DNA of 64,000 nucleotides from Lacunisphaera sp. (GTDB lineage Bacteria > Verrucomicrobiota > Verrucomicrobiia > Opitutales > Opitutaceae), in NCBI GenBank assembly GCA_009695095.1, contig SIBQ01000008.1:1-64000 (forward strand), given 5' to 3'. The notes beneath the pieces were generated by a model, which was not told the origin of the DNA, ran no database searches, and worked only from the letters and a program-made list of their open reading frames with translations. Positions 42,979 through 51,446 of this stretch are shown in pieces; position 1 is the stretch's first letter, and each line of letters begins with the position of its first letter. The position numbers and the translations under genes were made by a program.

Positions 42979-44490
42979 ATGTCCGTCTTTCAACCCATCC
43001 CGCTCGGCCAGCGCATTCCCGGCAGCCCGCACTCCGTGGCGTGCAGCCTGCCGACCCTGGACGACATCATCGGCTACGAGGAAGGCCGGCCCGAGACCAC
43101 GCGGCACATCGCCTCGGGCTATCCGCGCTTCGTGGTACATTCGCACGCCAGGCAGCTGTGTGCACATCTCGGCCGCCGGCCCGAACTCACCGGTCGCTCC
43201 CTCTGGCTGGTGACCTCCCCCATCATGGCCCAAGCGCTCGCCGACCACCTCGGCCGCACCGGCCCGGCCCACGCCACGCCCTTCACCGCCGAGGACATCG
43301 AAGGTGTCGCGCATGCCGACACCCCGGCGCTGAACCTCCGCGGCAAACTCTTTCTCCAGCATCTTGGCGGATTCCTGTCCACCCGCGCGGCCGAGGATCA
43401 CCTCGTGCGGCTCGGGGTCCGGCCCAACGCCGAACCGGAAAAACTTTTCCCGGGTGACGCCCCGGCTGAAATCAAACGCGTGCTGCGCCGCGCCTACGCC
43501 GGGGCCCGCGACGTTGACATTTTGCTCGCCCCGAGCGGCATGAACGCCCTGCACGCCGCCTTCCGCGCCATCAGCGCGCTGCAGACGCCGCGCGGCCGCA
43601 TCGCCTGGGTGCAGCTCGGCTGGCTCTATCTTGATACCATTGCGGTGCTGAAAAAATTCACTCCCGACCCCGCCCGCAACTACCTGCGGCATGGCGACGT
43701 CACCGACCTGGCCGGGCTCGAGCGGCTTTTCACCACGCACGGTTCCCGCATCGCCGGCATGGTTATCGAGGCCCCGACCAATCCCCTTATCCAGACCCCC
43801 GATGTAGCTGCCGTGGTCTCCCTCGCCCGCCGTCACGGAGCGCGTCTCATCCTCGATCCCGCCATCAGCTCGCCATTCAACGTCGACCTGTTGCCCCACG
43901 CCGACCTCGTCGCGCAGAGCCTCACCAAATACACCGCCCACGAGGGCGATGTCATCGCCGGCGCCGTGGTCGTCAACTCCACCCGGCCGGACGCGGACGA
44001 GCTCCGCCGGCTCGTAGCCGGCTATCTGGAGCCGGTGCATCCGCGCGACCTGGCCCGGCTCGCTGCGCAAATCGCCGCGACCGAGGAATTCGTCGCGCAT
44101 ATCAACGCCAGCACGCTGCAGGTCGCTGCATTTTTGGAAAAGCACCCCGCCGTCAGCCAGGTCTGGTGGGCCTTGCAGCGCGCCACGCGGGCGAACTACC
44201 TCAAGGTGGCGCGTTCGCCGGAATCAGTCGGCAGCATGGTGTCATTCACCCTGCGCACTCCGTTTGCCAAATTCTACGACCGCGTGCGCCTGCCCAAGGG
44301 CCCGAGCTTTGGCATGCGCACGACGCTGCTCTCGCCGTTCATCTATCTCGCCCACTACGACCTCATCAACTCGGAGGCCGGCCTCACCGAGCTCGCCGCC
44401 CACGGACTCGACCCCGGCCTGCTCCGCCTGTCCGTCGGCACCGAGCCGGTGGAGGACATCATTGACAGCCTAATGGAAGCACTTGCGTAA
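42979..44490 (+). CDS. PLP-dependent Cys/Met metabolism enzyme (cystathionine gamma-synthase-like, long form)
   Basis: A 503-residue fold-type I PLP enzyme. The catalytic half contains LLAPSGMNALHAAFRAI, WVQLGWLYLDT, VIEAPTNPLIQTPDV (PLP-ring contacts), the Asp in ARLILDPAISSPFN, and the Schiff-base Lys in AQSLTKYTAHEGDV. The N-terminal 150 residues are an extra domain (PHSVACSLPTLDDIIGYEEG), as in fungal STR2-type cystathionine gamma-synthases. It probably acts in transsulfuration or methionine synthesis. ATG 42979 (MSVFQPIPLG). Gene converges on the MATE relic. Confidence 0.85.
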   Translation: MSVFQPIPLGQRIPGSPHSVACSLPTLDDIIGYEEGRPETTRHIASGYPRFVVHSHARQLCAHLGRRPELTGRSLWLVTSPIMAQALADHLGRTGPAHATPFTAEDIEGVAHADTPALNLRGKLFLQHLGGFLSTRAAEDHLVRLGVRPNAEPEKLFPGDAPAEIKRVLRRAYAGARDVDILLAPSGMNALHAAFRAISALQTPRGRIAWVQLGWLYLDTIAVLKKFTPDPARNYLRHGDVTDLAGLERLFTTHGSRIAGMVIEAPTNPLIQTPDVAAVVSLARRHGARLILDPAISSPFNVDLLPHADLVAQSLTKYTAHEGDVIAGAVVVNSTRPDADELRRLVAGYLEPVHPRDLARLAAQIAATEEFVAHINASTLQVAAFLEKHPAVSQVWWALQRATRANYLKVARSPESVGSMVSFTLRTPFAKFYDRVRLPKGPSFGMRTTLLSPFIYLAHYDLINSEAGLTELAAHGLDPGLLRLSVGTEPVEDIIDSLMEALA

Positions 44491-44510
44491 CCACCTCGCC
44501 ACCCCGGCGG

Positions 44511-44533
44511 TTTGTAACGTAATACGTTACAAA
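44511..44533. repeat. Perfect 11-1-11 palindrome between convergent genes
   Basis: TTTGTAACGTA (44511-44521), one A, then TACGTTACAAA (44523-44533). It is AT-rich against a GC-rich background, and the TTA complement of the MATE stop lies inside it. It has the shape of a dimeric repressor operator but sits at gene 3' ends with no T-run. Confidence 0.6.
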
Positions 44534-45171
44534 TCACTCCGACTTGTCTTGTGGTGGAAGCGCCAGCCGAGAAAGACCGCGGCAAACGCTAGGCCCGCGG
44601 CCAGCCCGGTTCACACGCCCACCGGACCAAGCGGCGTGTGAAACGCCAGCCAGTAGCCCAGCGGCAGCGAAATGACCCAGTAAGCGACAAAGGTGATCGC
44701 CGTCGGCACCTTCACGTCGCCCAGCCCGCGCAGCGCCCCGGCGCTGATGACCTGCCCGCCGTCAAAAAGTTGGAAGAGCGCGGCCACAACCAGCAGTTGT
44801 GTCGCAAGCGCGGCCACGCCCACGGCCGGGGTGAAGCCCGCCGTGATGACCCGCCCCGCCAGTGCGAACACCAGGGCAAAGACCACCATGCAGATGAGCC
44901 CGGTCGCGAGCGCCCCAAAGCCGATGGGGCGCAGCGCCTCGCGCCGGCCGGCACCCAGTGCCTTGCTGATCCGCAGGCTCACGGCCAGCGACAGTCCGAG
45001 GGGAACCATGAAGGCGAGTGATTCGCACCCGAGGGCGATCTGGTGCGCCGCCAGCGGCAGCGTGCCCAGCCAGCCCATCATCAGCGCTGAGGCCGCAAAC
45101 GCCCCCGCCTCGAACAGCAGCATGCCGCCCGCCGGCACGCCGAGCCGCAGCAGGACGGAAAAGCGCGCCCG
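44527..45171 (-). pseudogene. MATE efflux protein, C-terminal half only, with in-frame TGA
   Basis: From 45171 the frame reads RARFSVLLRLGVPAGGMLLF, then SALMMGWLGTLPLAAHQIAL and MVPLGLSLAVSLRISKALGA, the second six-helix bundle of a MATE transporter. At 44611 TGA replaces an expected Trp (GPVGV-stop-TGLAAGLA), and the frame continues to TAA at 44527. The first six helices are absent: the region upstream is occupied by the divergent dehydrogenase gene. This is a relic. Confidence 0.75.
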
Positions 45172-45256
45172 ACCACCCAGCCCAGCAAGGGTGACACGGC
45201 CCGCCGCGCCCGCATTTTCGCTTCGCCTCGTGCGCGGAAACTGCTGCGCTTCTGGC

Positions 45257-46132
45257 ATGTCTCCGCACTCGATCGCTTTCATCGGCACCGGTGTCATGGG
45301 CCGCAGTATGGCCGGCCACCTGCTCAAGGCCGGCCACACCCTGCACGTCTACAACCGCACCAAGGCCCGGGCGCAGGCGCTGCTCGACGCCGGCGCGCAC
45401 TGGCACGACACCGCCGGCGCGGCCGCGGCGGCTGCGGATTTTGTCATCACCATCGTGGGCTTCCCCGCCGACGTGGAGGAGACCTACTTCGGCGCCGGCG
45501 GCGTGCTGGCCCGGGCCAAGCGCGGCGCCGTGCTGATTGACATGACCACCTCCAGCCCGCTGCTTGCGCAGAAGATCGCCGCGGCGGCCACCGTGAAGGG
45601 CCTCGCCGCGCTGGATGCGCCGGTCTCGGGCGGCGACATCGGGGCGCGGGAGGCGCGGCTGGTCATCATGGCCGGGGGCGACGCCGCGGCCTTCGCGCGC
45701 GCAAAGCCGCTGTTCGAGGTCCTGGGCAAGAACATCGCGCTGCTCGGCGGGCCCGGGGCGGGCCAGCACTGCAAGATGGCCAACCAGATTTCCATCGCCT
45801 CCATCATGATGTCGTGGTGCGAGGCGCTGACCTATGCGAAAAAAGCCGGGCTCGACCCGGCGCGGGTCATCGAGAGCATCGGCGGCGGCGCGGCCGCGAG
45901 CTGGTCGCTGAGCAACCTCGCGCCCCGCGCCCTGAAGGGCGACTACGCCCCGGGCTTTTATGTGAAGCATTTCCTGAAGGACATGCGCATCGCCCTCGAA
46001 TCGGCCGAGGCGATGCAGGTGGACCTGCCCGGCCTGGTGCAGGCGAAGAAACTCTACGACGAGGTGGCGCGCCGCGGCTGGGAGGACTGCGGCACGCAGG
46101 TGCTGTTCAAGCTGTATCAGGCGCAGAGTTGA
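45257..46132 (+). CDS. Beta-hydroxyacid dehydrogenase (3-hydroxyisobutyrate dehydrogenase family)
   Basis: A 291-residue enzyme oxidising a beta-hydroxyacid with NAD(P). The Rossmann motif AFIGTGVMGRSMAGHLLKAG is at residues 5-24, the family signature DAPVSGGDIGARE near 118, and the catalytic Lys in AGQHCKMANQISIAS near 172. Tartronate semialdehyde reductase, hydroxyisobutyrate and glyoxylate reductase members look alike, so the substrate is open. ATG 45257 follows the last bases of the divergent MATE relic. PpnP follows after 35 bases. Confidence 0.9.
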   Translation: MSPHSIAFIGTGVMGRSMAGHLLKAGHTLHVYNRTKARAQALLDAGAHWHDTAGAAAAAADFVITIVGFPADVEETYFGAGGVLARAKRGAVLIDMTTSSPLLAQKIAAAATVKGLAALDAPVSGGDIGAREARLVIMAGGDAAAFARAKPLFEVLGKNIALLGGPGAGQHCKMANQISIASIMMSWCEALTYAKKAGLDPARVIESIGGGAAASWSLSNLAPRALKGDYAPGFYVKHFLKDMRIALESAEAMQVDLPGLVQAKKLYDEVARRGWEDCGTQVLFKLYQAQS

Positions 46133-46167
46133 CCAGCCCCGCCAGCGCGGCACCAATTTCCCGCCCC

Positions 46168-46491
46168 ATGTCCCTGCCCACGCAATTTACGGGCGTCACG
46201 GCCCACACCAAGGCCAACGTCTATTTCGACGGCCGCGTCGTCAGCCACACCCTGCTGCTGTCCGGTGGTGCGAAGAAAACCCTCGGGCTGATTTATCCCG
46301 GCTCCTATCACATCGGCACCGGCGTGCCCGAGCGGATGGAAATCGTGGCCGGCGCCTGCCGGGTCACGCTCGACGGGCAGACCGTGGCGAGGGACTACCC
46401 TGCCGGCAGTTCCTTCGATGTGCCGGGCCAAAGCGGGTTCACCATCGAGGTGCCAACGGGCCTCTGCGAATACATCTGCTCGTTTCTTTAG
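46168..46491 (+). CDS. ppnP: Pyrimidine/purine nucleoside phosphorylase
   Basis: A 107-residue single-domain cupin of the PpnP (former DUF1255) family, which phosphorolyses various nucleosides. Conserved segments are KANVYFDGRVVSHTLLLSGG, TLGLIYPGSYHIGTGVPERM, and the C-terminal PAGSSFDVPGQSGFTIEVP. Length fits. ATG 46168 (MSLPTQFTGV). It probably shares a transcript with the dehydrogenase upstream, though their functions are not obviously linked. Confidence 0.9.
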   Translation: MSLPTQFTGVTAHTKANVYFDGRVVSHTLLLSGGAKKTLGLIYPGSYHIGTGVPERMEIVAGACRVTLDGQTVARDYPAGSSFDVPGQSGFTIEVPTGLCEYICSFL

Positions 46492-46638
46492 CCGCTGAAA
46501 CAGGGCTGGCGGGCGGGCGGAGGGCTGCTATGTTCGCCCCTGTGCGATTATTGAACACCACCCTCTCGCCGGCGTCACACCCCGGGGAATCTATCTGCCA
46601 CCTGTCCAGCTCCGCCGGCGCGGGTCTGGCCGGGCGGA

Positions 46639-46681
46639 GTCCTAATCTCATTTGGGAAAACCTGCAGCAAGCTGCAGGAAA
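46639..46681. repeat. GTCCTAATCTC...GCAGCAAGCTGC repeat, copy 2
   Basis: GTCCTAATCTC, 14 bases, GCAGCAAGCTGCAGGAAA, just upstream of the isomerase start. The final AGGAAA would serve as its Shine-Dalgarno sequence, so the repeat supplies the ribosome-binding site. Copy 1 is at 28507-28549. Confidence 0.6.
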
Positions 46682-46686
46682 TATTA

Positions 46687-47816
46687 ATGCATTCAAGACG
46701 GCCACCCTGCTCGCGGTGATTGCGCTCAATGGGACGCTATTCGCCACGGACAAACTGCCGGACGGACTTTACGCCGAGTTCACCACGCCGCGCGGCGTGT
46801 TCGTCACCGAATTGTTCTACCAAAAGACGCCGCTGACCGTCGCCAGCTTCGTCGGTCTCGCCGAGGGCACCCTCGCCCCGCGCAACGGCCAGCCCTTCTA
46901 TACCGGCCTGACCTGGTATCGCGTCGTCCCGGGCTTCGTCATCCAGAGCGGCAACCCCGGCCTGAAGGACACGGGCGACGACATCATTCCGCACAAATTC
47001 AACGACGAACTTGTCCGCGGCCTGCACCACCGCGACCCCGGAATCCTCTCGATGGCCAACGCCGGCCCCGACACCAACGGCTGCGAGTTCTTCGTCACGC
47101 TCGGTGACTGCACGCGCCTCAACTACCTCCACGCCGTCTTCGGCCGCACGGTGCAGGGGCTCGAGGTGCTGCCGCTCATCCAGCCGGATGACGCCTTTAC
47201 CATAAAGATCCTCCGCGTCGGTGACAAAGCGCGGGCCTTTAAGGCCGATCCGGGCTCCTTTGCCGCCCTCGCCACCAAGGTTGCACCCTACGCCGGCCCG
47301 GCCACGCCCGGCCCCGAGGCGTTTTTTGACGACCCGGCCGGACTCATCCCGGTCGAGCCACCGCGGGCGAAAAATTTCAACTTCAAACTCGCCAACTTCG
47401 CGCGCACCACCGGCGTGCGCGTCATCGGGCGACTGTTCGCCCAGTCGCCCACGGAGGCCGAGGACGCCGTGCCCGGCGCCTACATGCACACGCTCACCCA
47501 AAAACTAGGCGTGGACAAGCACGGTGCCCTCGCCGTCTATTTCGCCGACGAGAAGGACTGGCGTATGTGGCTGAGCGACGAGGCCGCCGATATCTTCCTC
47601 GGTCATCACGCGAATCCCGCTGACCTGGCTCCGGACGGCCCTCTGCACAAACTGAAGACCTCCTTCATCGAGACCGCGATGACCGAGGGTGATGCCGCCT
47701 ATGCCCGCCAACAAAAGGCCGCCCCGCCCGACAAGCAACCTCCGCCCGCCCAACAACTCAAACTCCAGGCCGACGCCCTCCTCGACCGCCTCATCCTTCA
47801 ACTCGAACCCAAATAA
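46687..47816 (+). CDS. Exported cyclophilin-type peptidyl-prolyl isomerase (probable frameshift in codon 4)
   Basis: About 376 residues. The cyclophilin domain (roughly 30-190) contains LTWYRVVPGFVIQSGNP, GILSMANAGPDTNGCEFFVT and LHAVFGRTVQGLEVL, with the catalytic Arg. A C-terminal region of about 190 residues is unfamiliar and ends in a Gln/Pro-rich helix. The signal peptide reads KTATLLAVIALNGTLFA. ATG 46687 has AGGAAA 7 bases upstream but is out of frame; one more A in the following TCAAG would give MHSKTATLLAV. An in-frame ATG at 46530 would instead place a repeat inside the protein. Confidence 0.75.
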
Positions 47817-47921
47817 AATCCCGCGCCCTGCTCACCGCCCTGCTCCCTGCCCCCGCCGACCTTGCCAAATATTCTGTCGACGCCATGCTCGATCTCTGAT
47901 TTTCCGCTTCGAGCCCAAATC

Positions 47922-49253
47922 GTGAACCTCCGCCTCATCATCCTGTTCACCTCTGCATGTTCCCTGACCTGCGCGGTTCAGGCCGCTGACGTGCGCGAAC
48001 TCGTCGCCACCAAGGTGACCGCCGAATATCCCTCGCTGGAGTTGATCTACCAGGACCTCCACGCCCACCCCGAGCTATCACTCATGGAGGAGAAGACCTG
48101 CGCCAAAGTCGCCGCCGAGTTGCGCGTGGCTGGTTATGAGGTGACGGACAAGTTTGGCGGCTACGGGGTCGTAGCGGTGTTGAAAAACGGGCCGGGCCCG
48201 ACCCTGCTGGTCCGCGCCGACTATGATGCGCTCCCCCTTCAGGAGGAAACCGGCCTGCCCTACGCCAGCAAGGTGCGCGTCACCAACCTCGTTGGTCAGG
48301 AAGTGCCGGTCATGCATGCCTGCGGTCACGACATCCATGTGGCCTGCCTCATCGGCGCCGCGCGCACGCTCGTGGCCTTGAAGGATCACTGGGCCGGCAC
48401 GCTGGTCCTCATCGGCCAGCCGGCGGAGGAACGCGGGCTAGGCGCGCGGGCCATGCTCACGGCCGGTCTCTACCGCCAGTTTCCCCGGCCGGATTACGCC
48501 CTGGCGCTCCACACCAGCGCCACGCTGCCCACCGGCACCGTCGGCACCGTCGAGGGCTACGCGATGGCCAACGTCGACTCCATGGACATCACCGTCCGCG
48601 GCCGCGGTGGCCACGGCGCCTACCCGCACACCACGATCGATCCCGTGGTGCTGGCCGCCCGCATCGTCCTGGCCCTGCAGACCATTGTCAGCCGCGAGAC
48701 CCGCCCGCTTGACCCCGCCGTGGTCACCGTCGGTTCCATCCACGGCGGCACCAAGCACAATATCATCCCCAACGAGGTGAAGCTGCAGCTCACTCTACGC
48801 TCCTACACCGACAGCGTGCGCGCCCATACAATCGAGGCGGTCCGCCGCATCTGCCGCGGCGAGGCCATCGCCGCCGGTCTGCCCGACGAGCTGATGCCGG
48901 TGATTGCCATCGAGGAGAACGAGTTTACTCCCGCCACCTATAACACCCCGGCGTTCACCCGGCGCCTGCACGGTGTCTTCACCCAGTGGTTTGGCCCGGA
49001 GCACGCGCTGACCATTGATCCGGAGATGGGCGGCGAGGATTTCAGCCGGTTTGGCCGCACCGTGGAAAAAATCCCGCTCTGCCTCTTCCGCCTCGGCACG
49101 GTTGCGCCCGAAAAAGTTGCGGAGAGCCAGCGCACGGGCGCGCCGTTGCCCTCGTTGCACTCCAGTCGCTACGCCCCCGTGCCCGAGCCGACGATCAAGA
49201 CCGGCATCACGGCCCTGACCGCCGCCGTGCTCGACCTGCTGGCGAAAAAATAA
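47922..49253 (+). CDS. Exported M20 amidohydrolase (IAA-amino acid/hippurate hydrolase family)
   Basis: A 443-residue M20D zinc peptidase removing acyl groups from amino acids. GTG 47922 starts a signal peptide (LRLIILFTSACSLTCAVQAA). Metal-site motifs are LLVRADYDALPLQEETGLPY, VMHACGHDIHVACLIGAA, LVLIGQPAEERGLGARAML, and a C-terminal MGGEDFSRFGRTVEKIPL. The bridging Cys-Gly-His-Asp is typical of HipO/AbgB. An open frame to 47862 lies upstream but lacks signal-peptide logic. An FKBP isomerase follows after 13 bases. Confidence 0.88.
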   Translation: MNLRLIILFTSACSLTCAVQAADVRELVATKVTAEYPSLELIYQDLHAHPELSLMEEKTCAKVAAELRVAGYEVTDKFGGYGVVAVLKNGPGPTLLVRADYDALPLQEETGLPYASKVRVTNLVGQEVPVMHACGHDIHVACLIGAARTLVALKDHWAGTLVLIGQPAEERGLGARAMLTAGLYRQFPRPDYALALHTSATLPTGTVGTVEGYAMANVDSMDITVRGRGGHGAYPHTTIDPVVLAARIVLALQTIVSRETRPLDPAVVTVGSIHGGTKHNIIPNEVKLQLTLRSYTDSVRAHTIEAVRRICRGEAIAAGLPDELMPVIAIEENEFTPATYNTPAFTRRLHGVFTQWFGPEHALTIDPEMGGEDFSRFGRTVEKIPLCLFRLGTVAPEKVAESQRTGAPLPSLHSSRYAPVPEPTIKTGITALTAAVLDLLAKK

Positions 49254-49266
49254 TCCGCCAGCCCCC

Positions 49267-49788
49267 ATGCGCAAATACGGCATCGTTTTTCTTCTCGGCC
49301 TGTTCCTCGCGTTCATCGCGTGGCAGGCTCGCACCGGCATCTTCCGTTCCGCCAAACAGGGCGAGCCGGCTAACAAATACATGCGCCAGATGATGGAGAA
49401 CCCGCAGTGGAGCGAGGCCGACGCAGCAATCTTGCGGGAAAAATACGGCACGGCGCACACCACCTCCTCCGGCCTGCGCTACCTCATGCGCCAACCCGGT
49501 GCGGGCAACCCGGCGTCGCTTGGCAACGAAATCATCGTGCATTATGAAGGCTATATGCTGGACGGCACGAAGTTCGACAGCTCGCGCGATCGCGGCACGC
49601 CCTATGTCTTCCGTGTCGGCACCGGCGCTGTAATCAAGGGCTGGGACGAGGCCTTCGCCGCCATGAAGAAGGGCGAGAAGCGCACACTGCTCATCCCGTG
49701 GTGGCTGGGCTACGGCCCACAGGGCAAGGGCCCGATCCCGCCGGAGGCCACGCTGGTCTTTGAAGTCGAGCTGCTGGACATCCGGTAG
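49267..49788 (+). CDS. FKBP-type peptidyl-prolyl isomerase, membrane-anchored or exported
   Basis: A 173-residue protein. The N-terminal hydrophobic stretch IVFLLGLFLAFIAWQA is an uncleaved anchor or signal. The FKBP domain (about 80-173) contains VHYEGYMLDGTKFDSSRDRG, VIKGWDEAFAAMKKGEKRTL and the final PPEATLVFEVELLDI, retaining the aromatic pocket. It follows the amidohydrolase gene by 13 bases and is likely cotranscribed. It should assist folding in the periplasm. Confidence 0.92.
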   Translation: MRKYGIVFLLGLFLAFIAWQARTGIFRSAKQGEPANKYMRQMMENPQWSEADAAILREKYGTAHTTSSGLRYLMRQPGAGNPASLGNEIIVHYEGYMLDGTKFDSSRDRGTPYVFRVGTGAVIKGWDEAFAAMKKGEKRTLLIPWWLGYGPQGKGPIPPEATLVFEVELLDIR

Positions 49789-49862
49789 GGCGTTTCGAGC
49801 GTGAGCGACAGTCCGGCCTCCTCCGGATGAGCGGTGGTTCCTCGGGAACGACGCGCCTTATC

Positions 49863-50633
49863 CTACAACCCCAGCAGGCTGCTGTTGCGCTTGAGCCACC
49901 GCTCGGACTCGCGCCACCACGGGCAGATCTGTTCGACGCGAACCCAGAAACGATCCGAGTGGTTCATCTCCTGCAAGTGCATGAGCTCGTGGTAGAGAAT
50001 GTAGTCGCGCACCGGGTCGGGCGTTTGCACGAGCCGCCAGTTCAGCGAAATCGTGCCGCCGGCAGAGCACGAGCCCCAGCGCGAACGCTGGTTGCGCACC
50101 ATGACCCGTTTCACCTCCGCACCGGTTTCGGCAGCCAGCTCCCAGGCGCGGGCGGGCAGTTCGATTCTCGCCCGGCGGGCAAATTGCCCTTCCAGCGTGG
50201 CCCGCAAATCCCCCGCGAAGCCGGCGACGCGAAAAACATCGGCCGCCAGGCAAACCGCTGGTTTGCCCGGTAATCCGGCGGAGCGCGGAGTTCCCGGGAC
50301 AAACACCGGGCCGGCAGCAGTCGGCAACGGTGCAGTCGCAACGCGGATCTCTGTCAGCACTCCGCGCCAGAGCACCTGGGTGCCGATGGTCCAGACCTCC
50401 GCCCCGCGAGGCCGGCGCGCTTGCCGGGCCCGGGCCCGTTCGAGCCAGGCGCGGTGCTGGGCTACAAAAGCCCGGGCTTCGGGCTCCGTGCCGCGCAGCG
50501 GGATTGTCGCCACCGCCACGCCGTCCTTGCGCAGGGTCAGCCGGTAATGCCGGGCGCGATGACTGCGGACAAACATCAGTTCAGGTTTCGCCGTGATTCT
50601 GGTCTCAAAAAGCTCTGGGTTGGTGCCGTGCAC
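49863..50633 (-). CDS. YgjP/SprT-like metallopeptidase (DUF45)
   Basis: A 256-residue protein of the YgjP-like DUF45 family. The conserved core is VMVRNQRSRWGSCSAGGTIS, LNWRLVQTPDPVRDYILYHE, and LMHLQEMNHSDRFWVRVEQI, giving the zinc-binding HELMH and a downstream His. The N-terminal 100 residues are a less conserved beta domain. It may start at GTG 50633 or at the internal ATG 50576 (MFVRSHRARHY). The substrate is unknown. Convergent with the FKBP gene. Confidence 0.85.
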   Translation of the reverse strand: MHGTNPELFETRITAKPELMFVRSHRARHYRLTLRKDGVAVATIPLRGTEPEARAFVAQHRAWLERARARQARRPRGAEVWTIGTQVLWRGVLTEIRVATAPLPTAAGPVFVPGTPRSAGLPGKPAVCLAADVFRVAGFAGDLRATLEGQFARRARIELPARAWELAAETGAEVKRVMVRNQRSRWGSCSAGGTISLNWRLVQTPDPVRDYILYHELMHLQEMNHSDRFWVRVEQICPWWRESERWLKRNSSLLGL

Positions 50634-50933
50634 AGCAGCTCTTGGCTATGCGGGCCCGCCCCCATACGCCAGCCGGCAATGTTCCAAATTCACCCACCCA
50701 GGGATCTTGCCCGCCAGCCCGCTGGTTTCCGGGAAACAAGATGCCCTATCTCGCCGGCCCAATGGATATTGACTCCGCCCGACGGGGGTGGCCGGTTTGC
50801 CGCCTGATCCAGGCTGCCGGGCCGTGCTATTTCGTGCCGGCGATCGAAAAATTGTTGTATGACTGGACCCGCCCAACGTGTTTCACCTGTAAGCTTGCAC
50901 GACTCGCTATTACTTATGCATTCCCGCGCATAA
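50634..50933. other. Divergent spacer between the YgjP gene and the pseudopilin gene
   Basis: No protein-like frame is visible. From about 50860 to 50945 the sequence turns AT-richer than its surroundings (CTATTACTTATGCATTC region), as expected for the promoter of the pseudopilin operon. I cannot define a specific -35/-10 pair. Confidence 0.3.
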
Positions 50934-51446
50934 ATGTCCCTTGGTTTGTTCACTTTCTATTCTAAAAGACGCCGGTCACAGGCATTTACCCTAGTGGAGA
51001 TCATGGTGGTGGTCGTGATCATCGGATTGCTCGCGGCCGCGGCCCTGCCCACCTACCGCCGTATCACCATGCGGTCGAAGGGCACCACGGTTGTGAACGA
51101 CCTGCGCACCTTCTCCACGGCCTTCATCACTTACAATCTGCAGAACGGCCGCTGGCCCGCCGACGGCGATCCGCAGGTGGTCCCGTCCGAGGTCGCCAGC
51201 CAGCTGCCCACCAATTTCATCCGGCGGACCCCTATCGGCGGCTATTACAAATGGAACTTCAGCGTGCCCGCCGACGGCATCACCGCTAAGGCCGCCATCA
51301 TCATCCAGGCCGCCTCGGGCAACCCGATCATCGACGATCTCGAGCAGATCGAGATGATCGACCAGCTGATCGATGATGGCAACACCAGCACGGGCAACCT
51401 GCAACTGGGCTCCACCAATTCGGTGGTCTACATTATCGAAAGATGA
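50934..51446 (+). CDS. Type IV pilin-like protein (pseudopilin)
   Basis: A 170-residue prepilin-like protein. A basic leader of 17 residues (YSKRRRSQA) precedes FTLVEIMVVVVIIGLLAAAA, the class III signal and hydrophobic helix, with Glu at mature position 5. The residue before the cleavage site is Ala, not the usual Gly. The globular part has a GGYYKWNFSVPADG segment. No other pilus or type II secretion genes lie nearby, apart from the coupled gene downstream. AT-rich DNA precedes the ATG at 50934. Confidence 0.88.
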   Translation: MSLGLFTFYSKRRRSQAFTLVEIMVVVVIIGLLAAAALPTYRRITMRSKGTTVVNDLRTFSTAFITYNLQNGRWPADGDPQVVPSEVASQLPTNFIRRTPIGGYYKWNFSVPADGITAKAAIIIQAASGNPIIDDLEQIEMIDQLIDDGNTSTGNLQLGSTNSVVYIIER

